Assembly (NCBI RefSeq): GCF_014206975.1
Contig: NZ_JACHOU010000014.1
Span: forward strand, 1-64,000
Length of the DNA stretch: 64,000 nucleotides
Direction of reading: 5' to 3'
DNA from: Aminobacter aganoensis
Lineage (GTDB): Bacteria > Pseudomonadota > Alphaproteobacteria > Rhizobiales > Rhizobiaceae
The position numbers were made by a program, and so were the translations under genes. Positions 1 to 8,210 of this stretch are shown here, in pieces (positions within the stretch are counted from its first letter, which is position 1; each line of letters starts with the position of its first letter). The notes below the pieces were generated by a model. It worked only from the letters and a program-made list of their open reading frames with translations, was not told the DNA's origin and made no database searches.

Positions 1-121
1 CCCCGCTCTCCACCACGACCTCGAAGCCAAGCCCGACAAGGCGTTTCACCGTCTCCGGCGAAGCCCCAACCCGGCTCTCAATCGCGTCAATCTCTTTCGA
101 TATGAAAATGGTTCCGGGCAT
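1..121 (-). CDS. pntA: NAD(P) transhydrogenase subunit alpha, N-terminal fragment (runs off the window)
   Basis: Reading leftwards from an ATG at 119-121, the frame stays open to the window edge (40 codons). It contains the motif ESRVGASPETVKRLVGLGFE followed by VVVESG. This is the typical start of the NAD-binding domain I subunit of proton-translocating transhydrogenase (and the related alanine dehydrogenase N-domain), where the Arg of the E-x-RVA/G-x-(S/T)P motif contacts nucleotide. A GGAGAG ribosome-binding site lies 5 bases upstream of the ATG. In that family the protein couples hydride transfer from NADH to NADP+ to proton flow at the inner membrane. Only the 5' end is visible, so alanine dehydrogenase cannot be fully excluded. 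Confidence 0.7.
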   Translation of the reverse strand, partial: MPGTIFISKEIDAIESRVGASPETVKRLVGLGFEVVVESG

Positions 122-247
122 CCGGGCTCTCCACGCAGAAGTTCGTCCGCCGGGACGCAATCCCGGCGGCGCTCAAGTCTTGCTTGCTGCTATTGGCATG
201 TTTGCAGATCGGCCGAACCGATGGGTGCGACCTGGAAGCGTCGCCCG

Positions 248-1048
248 CTAGTGGGCGACGAGGATGCCCTTGGCCTCGAAGATCGCGCGGATCTGGCGGA
301 CGTAGCCGTGATAATCCTTGTCTTCGTGGGTCTTGCTCCACTGCCGCGGACGCGGCAGGTCGATCTTCAGATCGAGATCGACGCGGCCGGGACGCGGCGA
401 CATCACCAGCACGCGGTCGGCCAGGAACACCGCCTCGTCGATACCGTGGGTGATGAACAGCACCGTATTGCCAAGCCTGAGCCACATCGACTGCAGGTCC
501 ATGATCATTTGCTCGCGGGTCAGCGCGTCGAGCGCGCCGAACGGCTCGTCCATCAACAGCAGGCCCGGCTCCTGGATCAGCGCCCGGCAGATCGCCACGC
601 GCTGGCGCATGCCGCCGGAAAGCTCGGAGGGATACTTGTTGCCGAAGCCTTCGAGCCCGACCTGGGCCAGCAGTTCCTCGGCGCGTGTCTTGTATTTGGC
701 AACGTCCAGCTTCTTGATCTCGATCGGCAGCAGGATGTTGTCGAGCACCGTGCGCCAGTAGAGCAAGAGGTCGGACTGGAACACGACACCGGTTTTCGGA
801 TGCGGCCTGCTGACGCCGTCGCCGTCGATGGCAATGCTGCCGGTAGAGGCGGGCGTCAGGCCGGCGAGAAGCGACAGCAGCGTGCTCTTGCCGCAACCGC
901 TCGGCCCGACGACGGCGACAAAGCTGCCTGGCTCGATCTTGAGGTCGATCTTGTCGAGCGCGAGGACGTCATCGTCCTCGCGTGTCTTGTAGATCTTGGA
1001 AAGCCGGGAAATGTCGACCGCCGCTCCAGTCTGGGTAGTGGCACTCAT
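248..1048 (-). CDS. ABC transporter ATP-binding protein, nitrate/sulfonate/taurine (SsuB/TauB) type
   Basis: This 266-residue ATPase powers the importer formed with the next two genes upstream. Walker A (GPSGCGKST) is at about residues 48-56, the signature LSGGMRQR at 143-150, Walker B with DEPFGALD at about 163-174, and the switch His in FITHGIDEA near 201. Length and motifs fit the SsuB/TauB/ThiY-associated ATPase family. It is the last gene of a three-gene operon ordered binding protein, permease, ATPase, with a gap of about 56 bases to the permease. The substrate is not readable from this subunit. The operon promoter carries a GntR-type operator shared with other catabolic genes in the window, which suggests uptake of that pathway's substrate. 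Confidence 0.93.
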   Translation of the reverse strand: MSATTQTGAAVDISRLSKIYKTREDDDVLALDKIDLKIEPGSFVAVVGPSGCGKSTLLSLLAGLTPASTGSIAIDGDGVSRPHPKTGVVFQSDLLLYWRTVLDNILLPIEIKKLDVAKYKTRAEELLAQVGLEGFGNKYPSELSGGMRQRVAICRALIQEPGLLLMDEPFGALDALTREQMIMDLQSMWLRLGNTVLFITHGIDEAVFLADRVLVMSPRPGRVDLDLKIDLPRPRQWSKTHEDKDYHGYVRQIRAIFEAKGILVAH

Positions 1049-1104
1049 GGGATTGCCTCACTGAACCTGTTTTAGATGTTGCCGGACCGTTTGAAGGGGC
1101 CGGG

Positions 1105-1938
1105 TTATTTGGCGGAGTCGCGCTTGTAGGTGACGCGTGCCTCGATGGTGTCGATGATGAAGTACAGCATCACGCCAAGTCCGGAGATCGCCACCACCGT
1201 GGCGAAATTGAGCGTCGTGTCGAATTGCGAGTTGGCCTGGAGCTGCAGGTAGCCAAGGCCGCGTTCGGCGGCGACATATTCGCCGATGACCGCACCGATG
1301 ACGGCGAGCGACACGGCAACCTTGAAGCCGCCGAAGATATTGGGCAGCGCTGCCGGCAGGCGCACCTTGAAGAAGGTCTGCCATTCTCCGGCACCCATCG
1401 AGCGGACGAGGTTGACCAGGTTCTTGTCCAGCGACTGCAGCCCGACCACGGTCGAGATGACGATCGGGAAGAACGAGATCAGGAAGGCCAGCGTGATCTT
1501 GGGCGCCCAGCCATAGCCGAGATAGAGCACCAGCAGCGGTGCCAGCGCCACCTTGGGCACCGTCTGCAGCGCCACGAGGATCGGATAGATGGCACGTTCG
1601 AAAGCCCTTGAATAGAAGATCGACAGCGCCAGGGGGATGCCGACCAGCACCCCCATGGCAAAGCCGACGACCACCTCAAAAAGCGTCACATAGCCATGCG
1701 TGGCGAGCAGTGGCAGTTCGTTGACGATCCGCGAGGCGATAGCCAGCGGGGTCGGCAGGACGAACTCCGACAGCCCCGACAGGGGAACCAGAATCTGCCA
1801 GGCGCCGAGCAGAACGATCGCGAGGATAAGAGCCGAATAACGCTCCAGCCAGGGTCCCCGCGATTTTTTCTTGCTGCTCATGTTGTTGCCTTGCTTTTTC
1901 TGCGCCTGACCGGCGCCGATTACATCCGTGCTCGCCAC
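1105..1938 (-). CDS. ABC transporter permease, SsuC/TauC-like
   Basis: An inner-membrane permease of 277 residues (258 if translation starts at the internal ATG at 1881). It has about six hydrophobic segments and a binding-protein-dependent transport domain with the EAA-type loop around SMGAGEWQTFFKVRLPAALP, where the ATPase docks. The longer form begins with GTG at 1938, eight bases after the stop of the binding-protein gene, and has a GAGG element. The ATG at 1881 (MSSKKK) has a weaker AAGG element, so the start is unresolved. It pairs with the flanking SBP and ATPase genes as a nitrate/sulfonate/pyrimidine-type importer. Confidence 0.92.
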   Translation of the reverse strand: MASTDVIGAGQAQKKQGNNMSSKKKSRGPWLERYSALILAIVLLGAWQILVPLSGLSEFVLPTPLAIASRIVNELPLLATHGYVTLFEVVVGFAMGVLVGIPLALSIFYSRAFERAIYPILVALQTVPKVALAPLLVLYLGYGWAPKITLAFLISFFPIVISTVVGLQSLDKNLVNLVRSMGAGEWQTFFKVRLPAALPNIFGGFKVAVSLAVIGAVIGEYVAAERGLGYLQLQANSQFDTTLNFATVVAISGLGVMLYFIIDTIEARVTYKRDSAK

Positions 1939-1945
1939 CGTAGCC

Positions 1946-2938
1946 TCACTGCGTCAGAAGGTCATTGGTATAAAAGGTCGAGATGGGCTTCGGTTCGCCG
2001 ATCTCATCGACGCTGCCGATCAGCTTGAGCGCATCGGCAATCGTCTTTTCTTCAACCCATCCCAGAGGCTTGCCCGTGGACGCCGGAATGGACTCGGACG
2101 TTGCCTCGACCTGCTCGCGGACGACCTTGTCGGATGGCCCGGCCTGCCATACCGCCTTCAAAGCGGCAGTCGCAGCGGCAGGATCGCTGCGCGACATTTC
2201 AATTGCCTTGCTGGTGACGGAAAGGAAACTGCGAAGCACCTCGCCCTTCTTCTCCACACCGTCGGCGCTGGCAACAACAGCCAGGCCAGGAACCGCGAGG
2301 CCGAACTTCTCCATGTCGAGGACGGCGAAATTGGTCGAGGTCTTGTCGATAAGAACAGGAAGATCGCTGGTGCGGTACACGCCGACGACGTCGACCTTCT
2401 TCTGCACGAACTGCGGAATGCGGGTCTGGCTGTCCATCTGGATCTTGTTGACCTTCTTACAGTCAATTTTGTTCAGGCCGCAGAACACATCCATATATGC
2501 CGTCGATGTTTCGCCGATCGAACTTGCGATCGACTTCCCTTCGAGGTCGCTGGGCTTGACCACCGGATTGTCAGGATGAGAAATCAAGACAACGGGTGCG
2601 GCCGGCTGGTAAAGAGAAATAATCTTGACCGGCATGCCCTTCTGGATGGCCGTGATCGCGAAAATTCCAGGGACCACTGCAAGGTCTTCCTGGCCCTGAA
2701 GAAGGGCCGCGAGGGCCGCCTGGGCGCCAGCACCTTCGCCCAGCGTGACGCTGAGGCCAGCGTCCTTGTAGAGGCCCTTTTCCTGCCCGAGATAGAAGAA
2801 GCCGTATTCGCCCTTCAGCTTCCAGCTGAAACGCAGATTGACGTCCTCGGCCATGGCGCCCTGAGATGCCAGAACGGTGGTGACGGTAGTCGCGGCGATC
2901 AGCGCCGCGCTGCGAATGAGACCTGTAGCGTACAACAT
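1946..2938 (-). CDS. ABC transporter substrate-binding protein, NMT1/THI5-like
   Basis: A periplasmic binding protein of 330 residues. A Sec signal peptide covers residues 1-30, with predicted cleavage after ASQGAMA. The mature N-terminus (FSWKLKGEYGFFYLGQEKGL) has the NMT1/THI5 family form W-x(6)-GF-x(3)-A/G-x-x-KG-x-(Y/F). Members of that family bind hydroxymethylpyrimidine, riboflavin, taurine, sulfonates or other small aromatic or heterocyclic molecules. A strong GGAGGAGAG site precedes the ATG. It is the first gene of the operon, and the promoter about 105 bases upstream carries operator site A (3042-3060). The ligand is unknown. From the co-regulated genes I infer a small N-containing compound. 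Confidence 0.9.
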   Translation of the reverse strand: MLYATGLIRSAALIAATTVTTVLASQGAMAEDVNLRFSWKLKGEYGFFYLGQEKGLYKDAGLSVTLGEGAGAQAALAALLQGQEDLAVVPGIFAITAIQKGMPVKIISLYQPAAPVVLISHPDNPVVKPSDLEGKSIASSIGETSTAYMDVFCGLNKIDCKKVNKIQMDSQTRIPQFVQKKVDVVGVYRTSDLPVLIDKTSTNFAVLDMEKFGLAVPGLAVVASADGVEKKGEVLRSFLSVTSKAIEMSRSDPAAATAALKAVWQAGPSDKVVREQVEATSESIPASTGKPLGWVEEKTIADALKLIGSVDEIGEPKPISTFYTNDLLTQ

Positions 2939-3292
2939 TTCTCTCCTCCCTATCGAGCACCGCCTGGCGCCCCTATGACCCGAAGGCCTGCCTCTCTCCC
3001 CCGAACAAGGCGCGACAGCTCACGCTCTCGATCCTCATTCTTGATCTCATAGTGTGATCACATTTGATCTTTGTCAAGCGACGAATCCGGGTTCGCTTCT
3101 AACAAATGTCGAGTGCCCGCTTTGATGAACCGATCGCATTCGGCATCGCGCGCAAGCATCGGAAATCGCTTCGGGATTCGCCACGCGTCGCAGTGCCTCG
3201 ATCTTGCCGCGGCAAGGCAATGGACGCGCTTGCCTCAAGGCACGCACGAAGAATGGCGGATTGTGGATCGGGAGGCGACGACGTGCAGCGCG
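2939..3292. other. Intergenic region with operator A; remainder shows no gene
   Basis: These 354 bases separate the importer operon from the end of the CobW gene. The part nearest the importer holds the 19-bp operator at 3042-3060. From 3071 to 3292 several short frames are open on both strands. None has a convincing start, a recognisable motif or consistent codon use, so I see nothing codable there. Confidence 0.6.
3042..3060. promoter_or_regulatory. GntR-type operator, site A (importer promoter)
   Basis: The site reads TGATCTCATAGTGTGATCA, a perfect 5-9-5 inverted repeat (TGATC ... GATCA). It lies about 105 bases upstream of the binding-protein start. It matches sites at 5648, 12519 and 21196, with identical half-sites and spacing. 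The regulator is probably the FCD-type GntR protein encoded at 4787-5530, because site B lies in that gene's own promoter. Confidence 0.75.
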
Positions 3293-4273
3293 TCAGTGCA
3301 CGCCGGCAAAGGTACTCGGCAGCGAGCGTTCGATCGCGGCCCGGGCCAGGTTGCGGGCGATGAAGACCAGCCATCCACGCGGCATGCCCTCCGGCCAGCG
3401 TTCCAGATATTCGGGCGGATAGACGACGTGCTGAACGCCGTGGATGACCACCGGCCGCGCATCGCCCCTGACCGGGAGTAACCCCTTTACCCGCAGGATC
3501 GATTGCCCGCGACCGGCCAGCAGCAGCTCGAGCCAGTCGACGAAGGCCGGCCAGTCCACCTCGCGTGTCACTTCAACCGTAAAGGTCTCGATGCCGTCGC
3601 TGTGCTTGCCCGGCATCGGCGTGTCGGCCATCTCGAAGTGGCGCGGCTGCCAGGTCTCTTCGTGGTCGAAGATGTCGGCGGCACCAGGCATGCTCGCACG
3701 GCTGGAGACAAGCTGCCGGACCTGTGGATTGACCTTGCCGACTTCCTGGCCAAGCGCGTCGAGCCGCCAGGGCTCAACGAGATCCGATTTGGTGATGACG
3801 ACACAGTCGGCAAGCGCGACCTGCTGCATCGCTTCGGCGAAGCTGCCGATGCTGTTGGCGCCGCTGACGCCGTCGACGGTGGCAACGATGCTGCCCGCCC
3901 GATAGCCGCGGCGCAGTTGAAGGTCGCTCATCACCGCCTGCATGATCGGTGCGGGATCGGCGAGGCCCGTGGTCTCAACCACGACCCGGCGGAAAGGCGC
4001 CACCTCGCCGCGGCGAACCATCGCCAGAAGGTCCGCCAATGTGGAAACGAGATCGTCGCGCACAGCGCAACAGAGGCAGCCCGAAGACAGCAGTACGGCG
4101 TCCTCGGACACTTCCCGGACCAACAGGTGGTCGAGCCCGACTTCCCCGAACTCATTGATGATCACCGCCGTGTCGGCAAGATCCGGCTCGCCAAGCAGAT
4201 GCCTCAGAAAAGTCGTCTTGCCGCTTCCGAGAAAGCCGGTCAGCACGTGGACCGGAATTCTGTCATCAATCAT
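3293..4273 (-). CDS. CobW/HypB-family GTP-binding metallochaperone-like protein
   Basis: From the ATG at 4273 (MIDDRIPVHVL) this is a 326-residue COG0523 GTPase. The P-loop GFLGSGKT is at residues 13-20, the metal-binding CxCC motif (GCLCC) at 65-69, and a C-terminal CobW_C domain includes the IHGVQHVV segment. Family members deliver zinc or other metals to client enzymes using GTP. The frame extends upstream to 4354, but that would overlap the preceding RidA gene and adds non-family sequence, so the shorter start is preferred. The gene sits 20 bases after ridA and two genes after the GntR regulator. A plausible client is one of the metal-dependent amidohydrolases nearby, which is inference. 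Confidence 0.88.
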   Translation of the reverse strand: MIDDRIPVHVLTGFLGSGKTTFLRHLLGEPDLADTAVIINEFGEVGLDHLLVREVSEDAVLLSSGCLCCAVRDDLVSTLADLLAMVRRGEVAPFRRVVVETTGLADPAPIMQAVMSDLQLRRGYRAGSIVATVDGVSGANSIGSFAEAMQQVALADCVVITKSDLVEPWRLDALGQEVGKVNPQVRQLVSSRASMPGAADIFDHEETWQPRHFEMADTPMPGKHSDGIETFTVEVTREVDWPAFVDWLELLLAGRGQSILRVKGLLPVRGDARPVVIHGVQHVVYPPEYLERWPEGMPRGWLVFIARNLARAAIERSLPSTFAGVH

Positions 4274-4293
4274 GGAAGCGGCAGGCTGCACGG

Positions 4294-4761
4294 TCAGTTG
4301 ACCTCGAAGATGGCATCGATTTCGACCGGCACGTTGCGTGGCAGCGAATAACATCCGACGGCAGCGCGGGCGTGGCGACCCGCCTCGCCGAACACGTCGA
4401 CCATCAGGTCGGATGCGCCGTTGATGACCTTGGGGTGATCCTTGAAATCGGGCTCGGCGTTGACGAAGCCGCCAAGGCGAATGACCCCGACGACGCGGTC
4501 GAGGTCGCCATCGAGCGCCTGCTTGAGCTGGGCCAGGATGTTGACGGCGCAGAGCCGGGCGGCCGCCTGGCCTTCCTCGACCGTATAGTCGGAACCGAGC
4601 TTGCCGGTGTATTTGTCCTTGCCGGCTTCACTCGGCACCTGGCCGGAAACATAGACCTGGTTGCCAAGGCGGCGGGCCGGCACGTAGTTGGCGGCAGGCG
4701 CCACTGTTGCCGGCAGGCTAATGCCCAGTCGGGCGAGGTTTTGTTCAAATTTCCCCGCCAT
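4294..4761 (-). CDS. RidA/YjgF-family protein (enamine/imine deaminase-like)
   Basis: This 155-residue protein begins at the ATG at 4761 (MAGKFEQNLARLGI), with GGGAG upstream. The frame runs back to 4923, but that part overlaps the GntR gene and is not family-like. Motifs include YVSGQVP and the C-terminal RHARAAVGCYSLPRNVPVEI, which contains the conserved Arg of Rid proteins. RidA proteins hydrolyse reactive enamines and imines from PLP or amine-oxidising enzymes, and some relatives act as dedicated deaminases in ring-degradation pathways. Its position between the GntR regulator and cobW, under operator B, suggests a role in the regulated pathway rather than general housekeeping. Confidence 0.9.
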   Translation of the reverse strand: MAGKFEQNLARLGISLPATVAPAANYVPARRLGNQVYVSGQVPSEAGKDKYTGKLGSDYTVEEGQAAARLCAVNILAQLKQALDGDLDRVVGVIRLGGFVNAEPDFKDHPKVINGASDLMVDVFGEAGRHARAAVGCYSLPRNVPVEIDAIFEVN

Positions 4762-4786
4762 GGCGAGACACTCCCAGATCGAGATT

Positions 4787-5530
4787 TCAGTAGTCGAATT
4801 GCAGTTCCGGCCCCTGCGCGAAGGGCAGCTCGATGCCCTGCGAGCCGGCGACGCTGAGCAGCGCCTTGCAGGTGGTGCGGATGTCGTGGACGATGCCCTT
4901 CTTGGCAGCGGCGGCGTTTCCATCCTTCAGCGCGGCAAGAATGTCTTCGTGATCGGAAGCATTCCACGGCATGGATGGGATCAGCAGCGACATGTACATG
5001 GTCGGCCCGAATTGCAGCCACAGGGATTCGATCAGCGGCATCAGCACTTCGGAATCCGCGGCCTCGTAGACCGTGAAGTGGAATTTCTGGTTGTAGGATA
5101 GGCAGTTCAGGATATCTCGCTTGTCGATGGCCACCAGCAGTTGCTTGTTGATGGCGGTTAGCTGGCTGATGAGGGCCGGCGTCGCCTTTTTGGCGGCCAA
5201 CTCCGTTGCCATGCCTTCGAGCATCTCGCGCACGGCGAAAAGATCGCTGAGCTTTTCCGGCCCCAGTCGCGGCACGCGCACCGAACCACCCTTGGTCTCC
5301 TCCAGGGCGTTGGCGGCAACCAGCCGGCTCAGCACTTCGCGAACCGGCATCGGACTGGTGCCGAAACCAGCCGCCAGCTTGCGCAGGCTCATCACCTGGC
5401 CGGGCAGGAACGCACCCACCATGAGCCCGCGGCGCATGTAGCTCAGGACGTGCTCATGGACGTGACCGCGCGCAGGCTTGGCAGCATCCGCGCTGCCATT
5501 CTTGGCCGTTTCGGCCTTGTCTATCCGCAT
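4787..5530 (-). CDS. GntR-family transcriptional regulator, FCD (FadR) subfamily
   Basis: A 247-residue regulator. The N-terminal winged helix (about residues 25-90) contains the recognition segment SLRKLAAGFGTSPMPVREVLSRL. The C-terminal all-helical FCD domain (about 95-235) has the N/H ligand pattern of FCD proteins (YNQKFHFTVYEAA and SDHEDILAAL), suggesting metal-assisted binding of a carboxylate-containing effector. The ATG at 5530 has GGAGAAACGGA upstream. The promoter 118 bases upstream contains operator B, equally spaced from the divergent amidohydrolase gene, so autoregulation is likely. The same 19-mer occurs upstream of three other transcription units, which makes this the best candidate for a local master regulator, probably a repressor released by a pathway intermediate. 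Confidence 0.9.
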   Translation of the reverse strand: MRIDKAETAKNGSADAAKPARGHVHEHVLSYMRRGLMVGAFLPGQVMSLRKLAAGFGTSPMPVREVLSRLVAANALEETKGGSVRVPRLGPEKLSDLFAVREMLEGMATELAAKKATPALISQLTAINKQLLVAIDKRDILNCLSYNQKFHFTVYEAADSEVLMPLIESLWLQFGPTMYMSLLIPSMPWNASDHEDILAALKDGNAAAAKKGIVHDIRTTCKALLSVAGSQGIELPFAQGPELQFDY

Positions 5531-5647
5531 TCCGTTTCTCCGCCTCTCGCCAATGTCCTCAAGATGTGCGCTGTACGAGGAACGACGTCGCTACGGCTTG
5601 CCGCAACAAACGCCGGCCGGGGGCAGAAGTTGACAGCCCGCAATCTG

Positions 5648-5666
5648 TGATCTCATATTGTGATCA
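5648..5666. promoter_or_regulatory. GntR-type operator, site B (divergent gntR / amidohydrolase promoter)
   Basis: The site reads TGATCTCATATTGTGATCA, with perfect TGATC/GATCA half-sites around nine bases. It lies 118 bases from both the gntR start (5530) and the amidohydrolase start (5784), in the middle of a 253-base divergent promoter region. It differs from site A at a single central position. Location next to the regulator gene supports autoregulation. Confidence 0.75.
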
Positions 5667-5783
5667 TAAATGAGTTTCGCCTGAACGGCAACCTTTTTAC
5701 TGCCGTTTCGGCTAGGCGGCATTTTCTGCCAGACCGCCGCACAGCCCAAAAGCAACGCCAGCTAGAGTCGCAAAGGAAAATCG

Positions 5784-7154
5784 ATGGCCATGCCTGTGCA
5801 AGAACAAGCAATCCTGCGCGAGAAGATCGCTGCCGCCGCGGCGCGCGGGAGGTACGTGCTGCACAATGTGCGTCCCAACAATGCAGTCACAAGAACAGGT
5901 GCCATCGATACCGCCGGTGCCGAGTTCTTTCTCGCTGACGTGACTGTAGAGCACGGCAAGATATTGGCAATAACCCCAGCCGGCACGCCAACAGCTTTGC
6001 GAGAGGCCGAGGCTGCGCACATGGATTGCGCCGGTAGGATCGTCCTGCCTTGCTTCGTCGACTGCCATACCCACCTCGACAAGGGTCACATCCTTCCGCG
6101 CACCCCTGCAGCCGACGGCACGTTTGCCGGGGCGCTGGCAGCGACAAGAGGCGATCGCACGGCCCACTGGTCGGCTGACGATGTCGCCCGGCGCATGGAT
6201 TTCGCGCTGCGCTCCGCCTTCCACTACGGCACGTCGGCCATCCGCACGCATCTCGACTCCCAACCGCCGCAAGACACCATCTCCTGGCCAGTTTTCGAGG
6301 AGATCCGGCAACACTGGCGTGGCCGCATCGAATTGCAGGCAGCCTGCCTGTTCCCGATCGATTTTGCCCGCGACGAGACGTTCCTGAAGAGCATCGCGCA
6401 GCGTGTCGCCGCAGCTGGCGGCATCCTGGGCGCGGTCGCCTATCCGGCGCCCGATCTCGACGAGCTCCTCGAGCGCATGTTCGCGGCAGCCACCAGGCAC
6501 GGTCTCGATCTTGATTTCCACACCGACGAGACCGCCGATCCTTCGGTCGACGGCTTACGCCGCATCGCCGCGGCGGCGCTGCGCACGCGTTTTGCCGGAA
6601 AGGTGTTGGCCGGCCATTGCTGTTCCCTGGCGATGCATGACAGCGCGACGATCGACGCAACGCTTGACCAGGTTGCGGCGGCTGGCATCTCCGTGGTGTC
6701 GCTGCCGACCTGCAATCTCTATCTTCAGGACCGGCGGCATGACGGCACGACGCCAAAATGGCGTGGCGTCACGCTGCTGCACGAGATGAAGCGGCACGGC
6801 ATCCCGGTGGCACTGGCCTCCGACAACACGCGAGACCCGTTCCATTCCTATGGCGATCTCGACATGCTCGACACCTATCGTCTCGGCACCAGAGTCCTGC
6901 ATCTCGACCACCCGGTCGGTGACTGGCCGAGAGCCGTCTCAGCCACGCCGGCCGCGATGATGGGCCTTCCCGACAAGGGCACGATCGCGGAAGGACAGGA
7001 GGCCGATTTCATCTTGTTCGAGGGTCGGTCCTGGTCGGAAGTGCTGTCGCGGGGAGAAAGCAGCCGCATCGTCATTCGCGACGGCGCACCGATTTCGACG
7101 GCTCTGCCCTCCTACTCCGAGCTTGACGGGCTGGAAGGCCCTGCACACGATTGA
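5784..7154 (+). CDS. Amidohydrolase-superfamily enzyme, cytosine deaminase (CodA)-like
   Basis: A 456-residue metal-dependent hydrolase. The HxH motif of strand 1 is in FVDCHTHLDKGH (His95, His97). The later ligands appear in DFHTDE, in GHCCSLA and in ASDNTRDPF, where the Asp is the catalytic residue; the last two resemble CodA. CodA relatives deaminate cytosine, isoguanine, creatinine or related cyclic amidines. The ATG at 5784 follows AAGGAAAA. It is transcribed divergently from gntR through operator B and ends just before a strong bidirectional terminator. The true substrate is not certain. In the context of a hydantoinase and a cysteine hydrolase, a ring deaminase or cyclic-amide hydrolase role is likely. 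Confidence 0.85.
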   Translation: MAMPVQEQAILREKIAAAAARGRYVLHNVRPNNAVTRTGAIDTAGAEFFLADVTVEHGKILAITPAGTPTALREAEAAHMDCAGRIVLPCFVDCHTHLDKGHILPRTPAADGTFAGALAATRGDRTAHWSADDVARRMDFALRSAFHYGTSAIRTHLDSQPPQDTISWPVFEEIRQHWRGRIELQAACLFPIDFARDETFLKSIAQRVAAAGGILGAVAYPAPDLDELLERMFAAATRHGLDLDFHTDETADPSVDGLRRIAAAALRTRFAGKVLAGHCCSLAMHDSATIDATLDQVAAAGISVVSLPTCNLYLQDRRHDGTTPKWRGVTLLHEMKRHGIPVALASDNTRDPFHSYGDLDMLDTYRLGTRVLHLDHPVGDWPRAVSATPAAMMGLPDKGTIAEGQEADFILFEGRSWSEVLSRGESSRIVIRDGAPISTALPSYSELDGLEGPAHD

Positions 7155-7160
7155 CCTGCA

Positions 7161-7196
7161 AAAAAGAGGCCGCCGGAATTCCGGCGACCTCTTTTT
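7161..7196. terminator. Bidirectional intrinsic terminator
   Basis: AAAAAGAGG-C-CGCCGG, loop AATT, CCGGCG-A-CCTCTTTTT forms a stem with one C/A mismatch, flanked by A and T runs on both sides. It sits between the convergent amidohydrolase (ends 7154) and isochorismatase-VOC gene (ends 7221) and can stop transcription from either direction. Confidence 0.9.
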
Positions 7197-7220
7197 GTCT
7201 GCCTCGTTTGCGTCTGGCGC

Positions 7221-8210
7221 TCAAACGGTCGCACCGATCTGATAGAGCTCGACCTTGGTGCCGTCGGGATCGGCGATGTAGATCGTCAGGCCATAGGGCC
7301 CGTCATGCAGATCGTTGAAGTATCGCACGCCGGCCTTCTTCAGCTTGGCGTCCAGGGCGCGGACGTCGTTGACCTCGAAGGCGATGTGATCGAGCTGCCG
7401 ATGGTCGCTCGCCTTGCCGTGGATCAAGGCGATCCCCTGGTGAAAAGCGGTGAATGGACGACCGTCGGCAAGCGGCTTGGCCTGCCGGATCGTGAAACCG
7501 AGCTGGTTGGTGTAGAACGCCACCGACGTGTCGATGTCGTTGACCATGATCAGCTGGTGGCCGTAGTTGGTGACGCGCGGCTTGACCTGTTCGCCGATCC
7601 AGTCAAGCACCTCCGACGAGGGCGCGATCTCGCAGAAATACTGCTTCCACACCTGTTTGGCGGTGGCTTCCCACTCGGCGTTGACGCCAGATACGCAGTC
7701 GTCGACGGCGATCACGTCGAGATCGCGCAGATAGGCCTCACGGATCGAGGTCTCGACGCAGGCGTTGGTGGTGGCACCGGTGACGAACAGATGCTGGGTA
7801 CCGAGCATCTTGAGCATCATTTCAAGACGGGTCTCGTAGAACGCGCCGAAGCGATGCTTGCGGATAACGAAGGCCGGATCGAAATCGGCCAGCGGCTTCA
7901 GCTCGTCGATGATCTGCTCGTCCCAGCTGCCCGCCAGTGCCGACACCTGCTTGCGCCGGGCGGTATGCCCGAGCAGCTTCTTCTTGGCGCGGTTCTGGTC
8001 TACGGCGAAGTGCTCCTGCATCGTCCAGATGACCGGGATGCCAGTGTCCTGGCAGCGCTTGATCAGCTTGGCCAGCGGCGGCACGATCGCCGACAGGCGC
8101 TTGGTGTCGACGCCCGAAACGCCGAGCGTGCCCTTCTCGTGGATGAAGGCGTTCTGCAGGTCGATGACCAGCAACGCCGACTTGCGGTAGTCGAGAACGT
8201 CGAGCGCCAT
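7221..8210 (-). CDS. Fusion protein: isochorismatase-family cysteine hydrolase + VOC (glyoxalase-fold) domain
   Basis: A 329-residue protein with two domains. Residues 8-205 are an isochorismatase-like hydrolase with the full catalytic triad: Asp17 (LLVIDLQN), Lys118 (VIRKHR) and Cys151 (TTNACVE). Residues 213-327 are a VOC domain with candidate metal ligands His218 (YGHQLIMV), His275 (LDHIAFEV) and Glu321 (KVELYQ). The ATG at 8210 overlaps the stop of the tautomerase gene by one base (TGATG), so translation is probably coupled. Cysteine hydrolases of this fold include N-carbamoylsarcosine amidase, biuret hydrolase and maleamate amidase. VOC enzymes perform dioxygenation, isomerisation or epimerisation. 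Having both in one chain suggests two consecutive steps. The specific reaction is unknown. Confidence 0.88.
   Translation of the reverse strand: MALDVLDYRKSALLVIDLQNAFIHEKGTLGVSGVDTKRLSAIVPPLAKLIKRCQDTGIPVIWTMQEHFAVDQNRAKKKLLGHTARRKQVSALAGSWDEQIIDELKPLADFDPAFVIRKHRFGAFYETRLEMMLKMLGTQHLFVTGATTNACVETSIREAYLRDLDVIAVDDCVSGVNAEWEATAKQVWKQYFCEIAPSSEVLDWIGEQVKPRVTNYGHQLIMVNDIDTSVAFYTNQLGFTIRQAKPLADGRPFTAFHQGIALIHGKASDHRQLDHIAFEVNDVRALDAKLKKAGVRYFNDLHDGPYGLTIYIADPDGTKVELYQIGATV

Noticed and set aside
3071-3292. Several short frames beside the CobW gene
   Set aside because: No ribosome-binding site, motif or consistent codon use; overlapping open frames on both strands are expected at this GC content.
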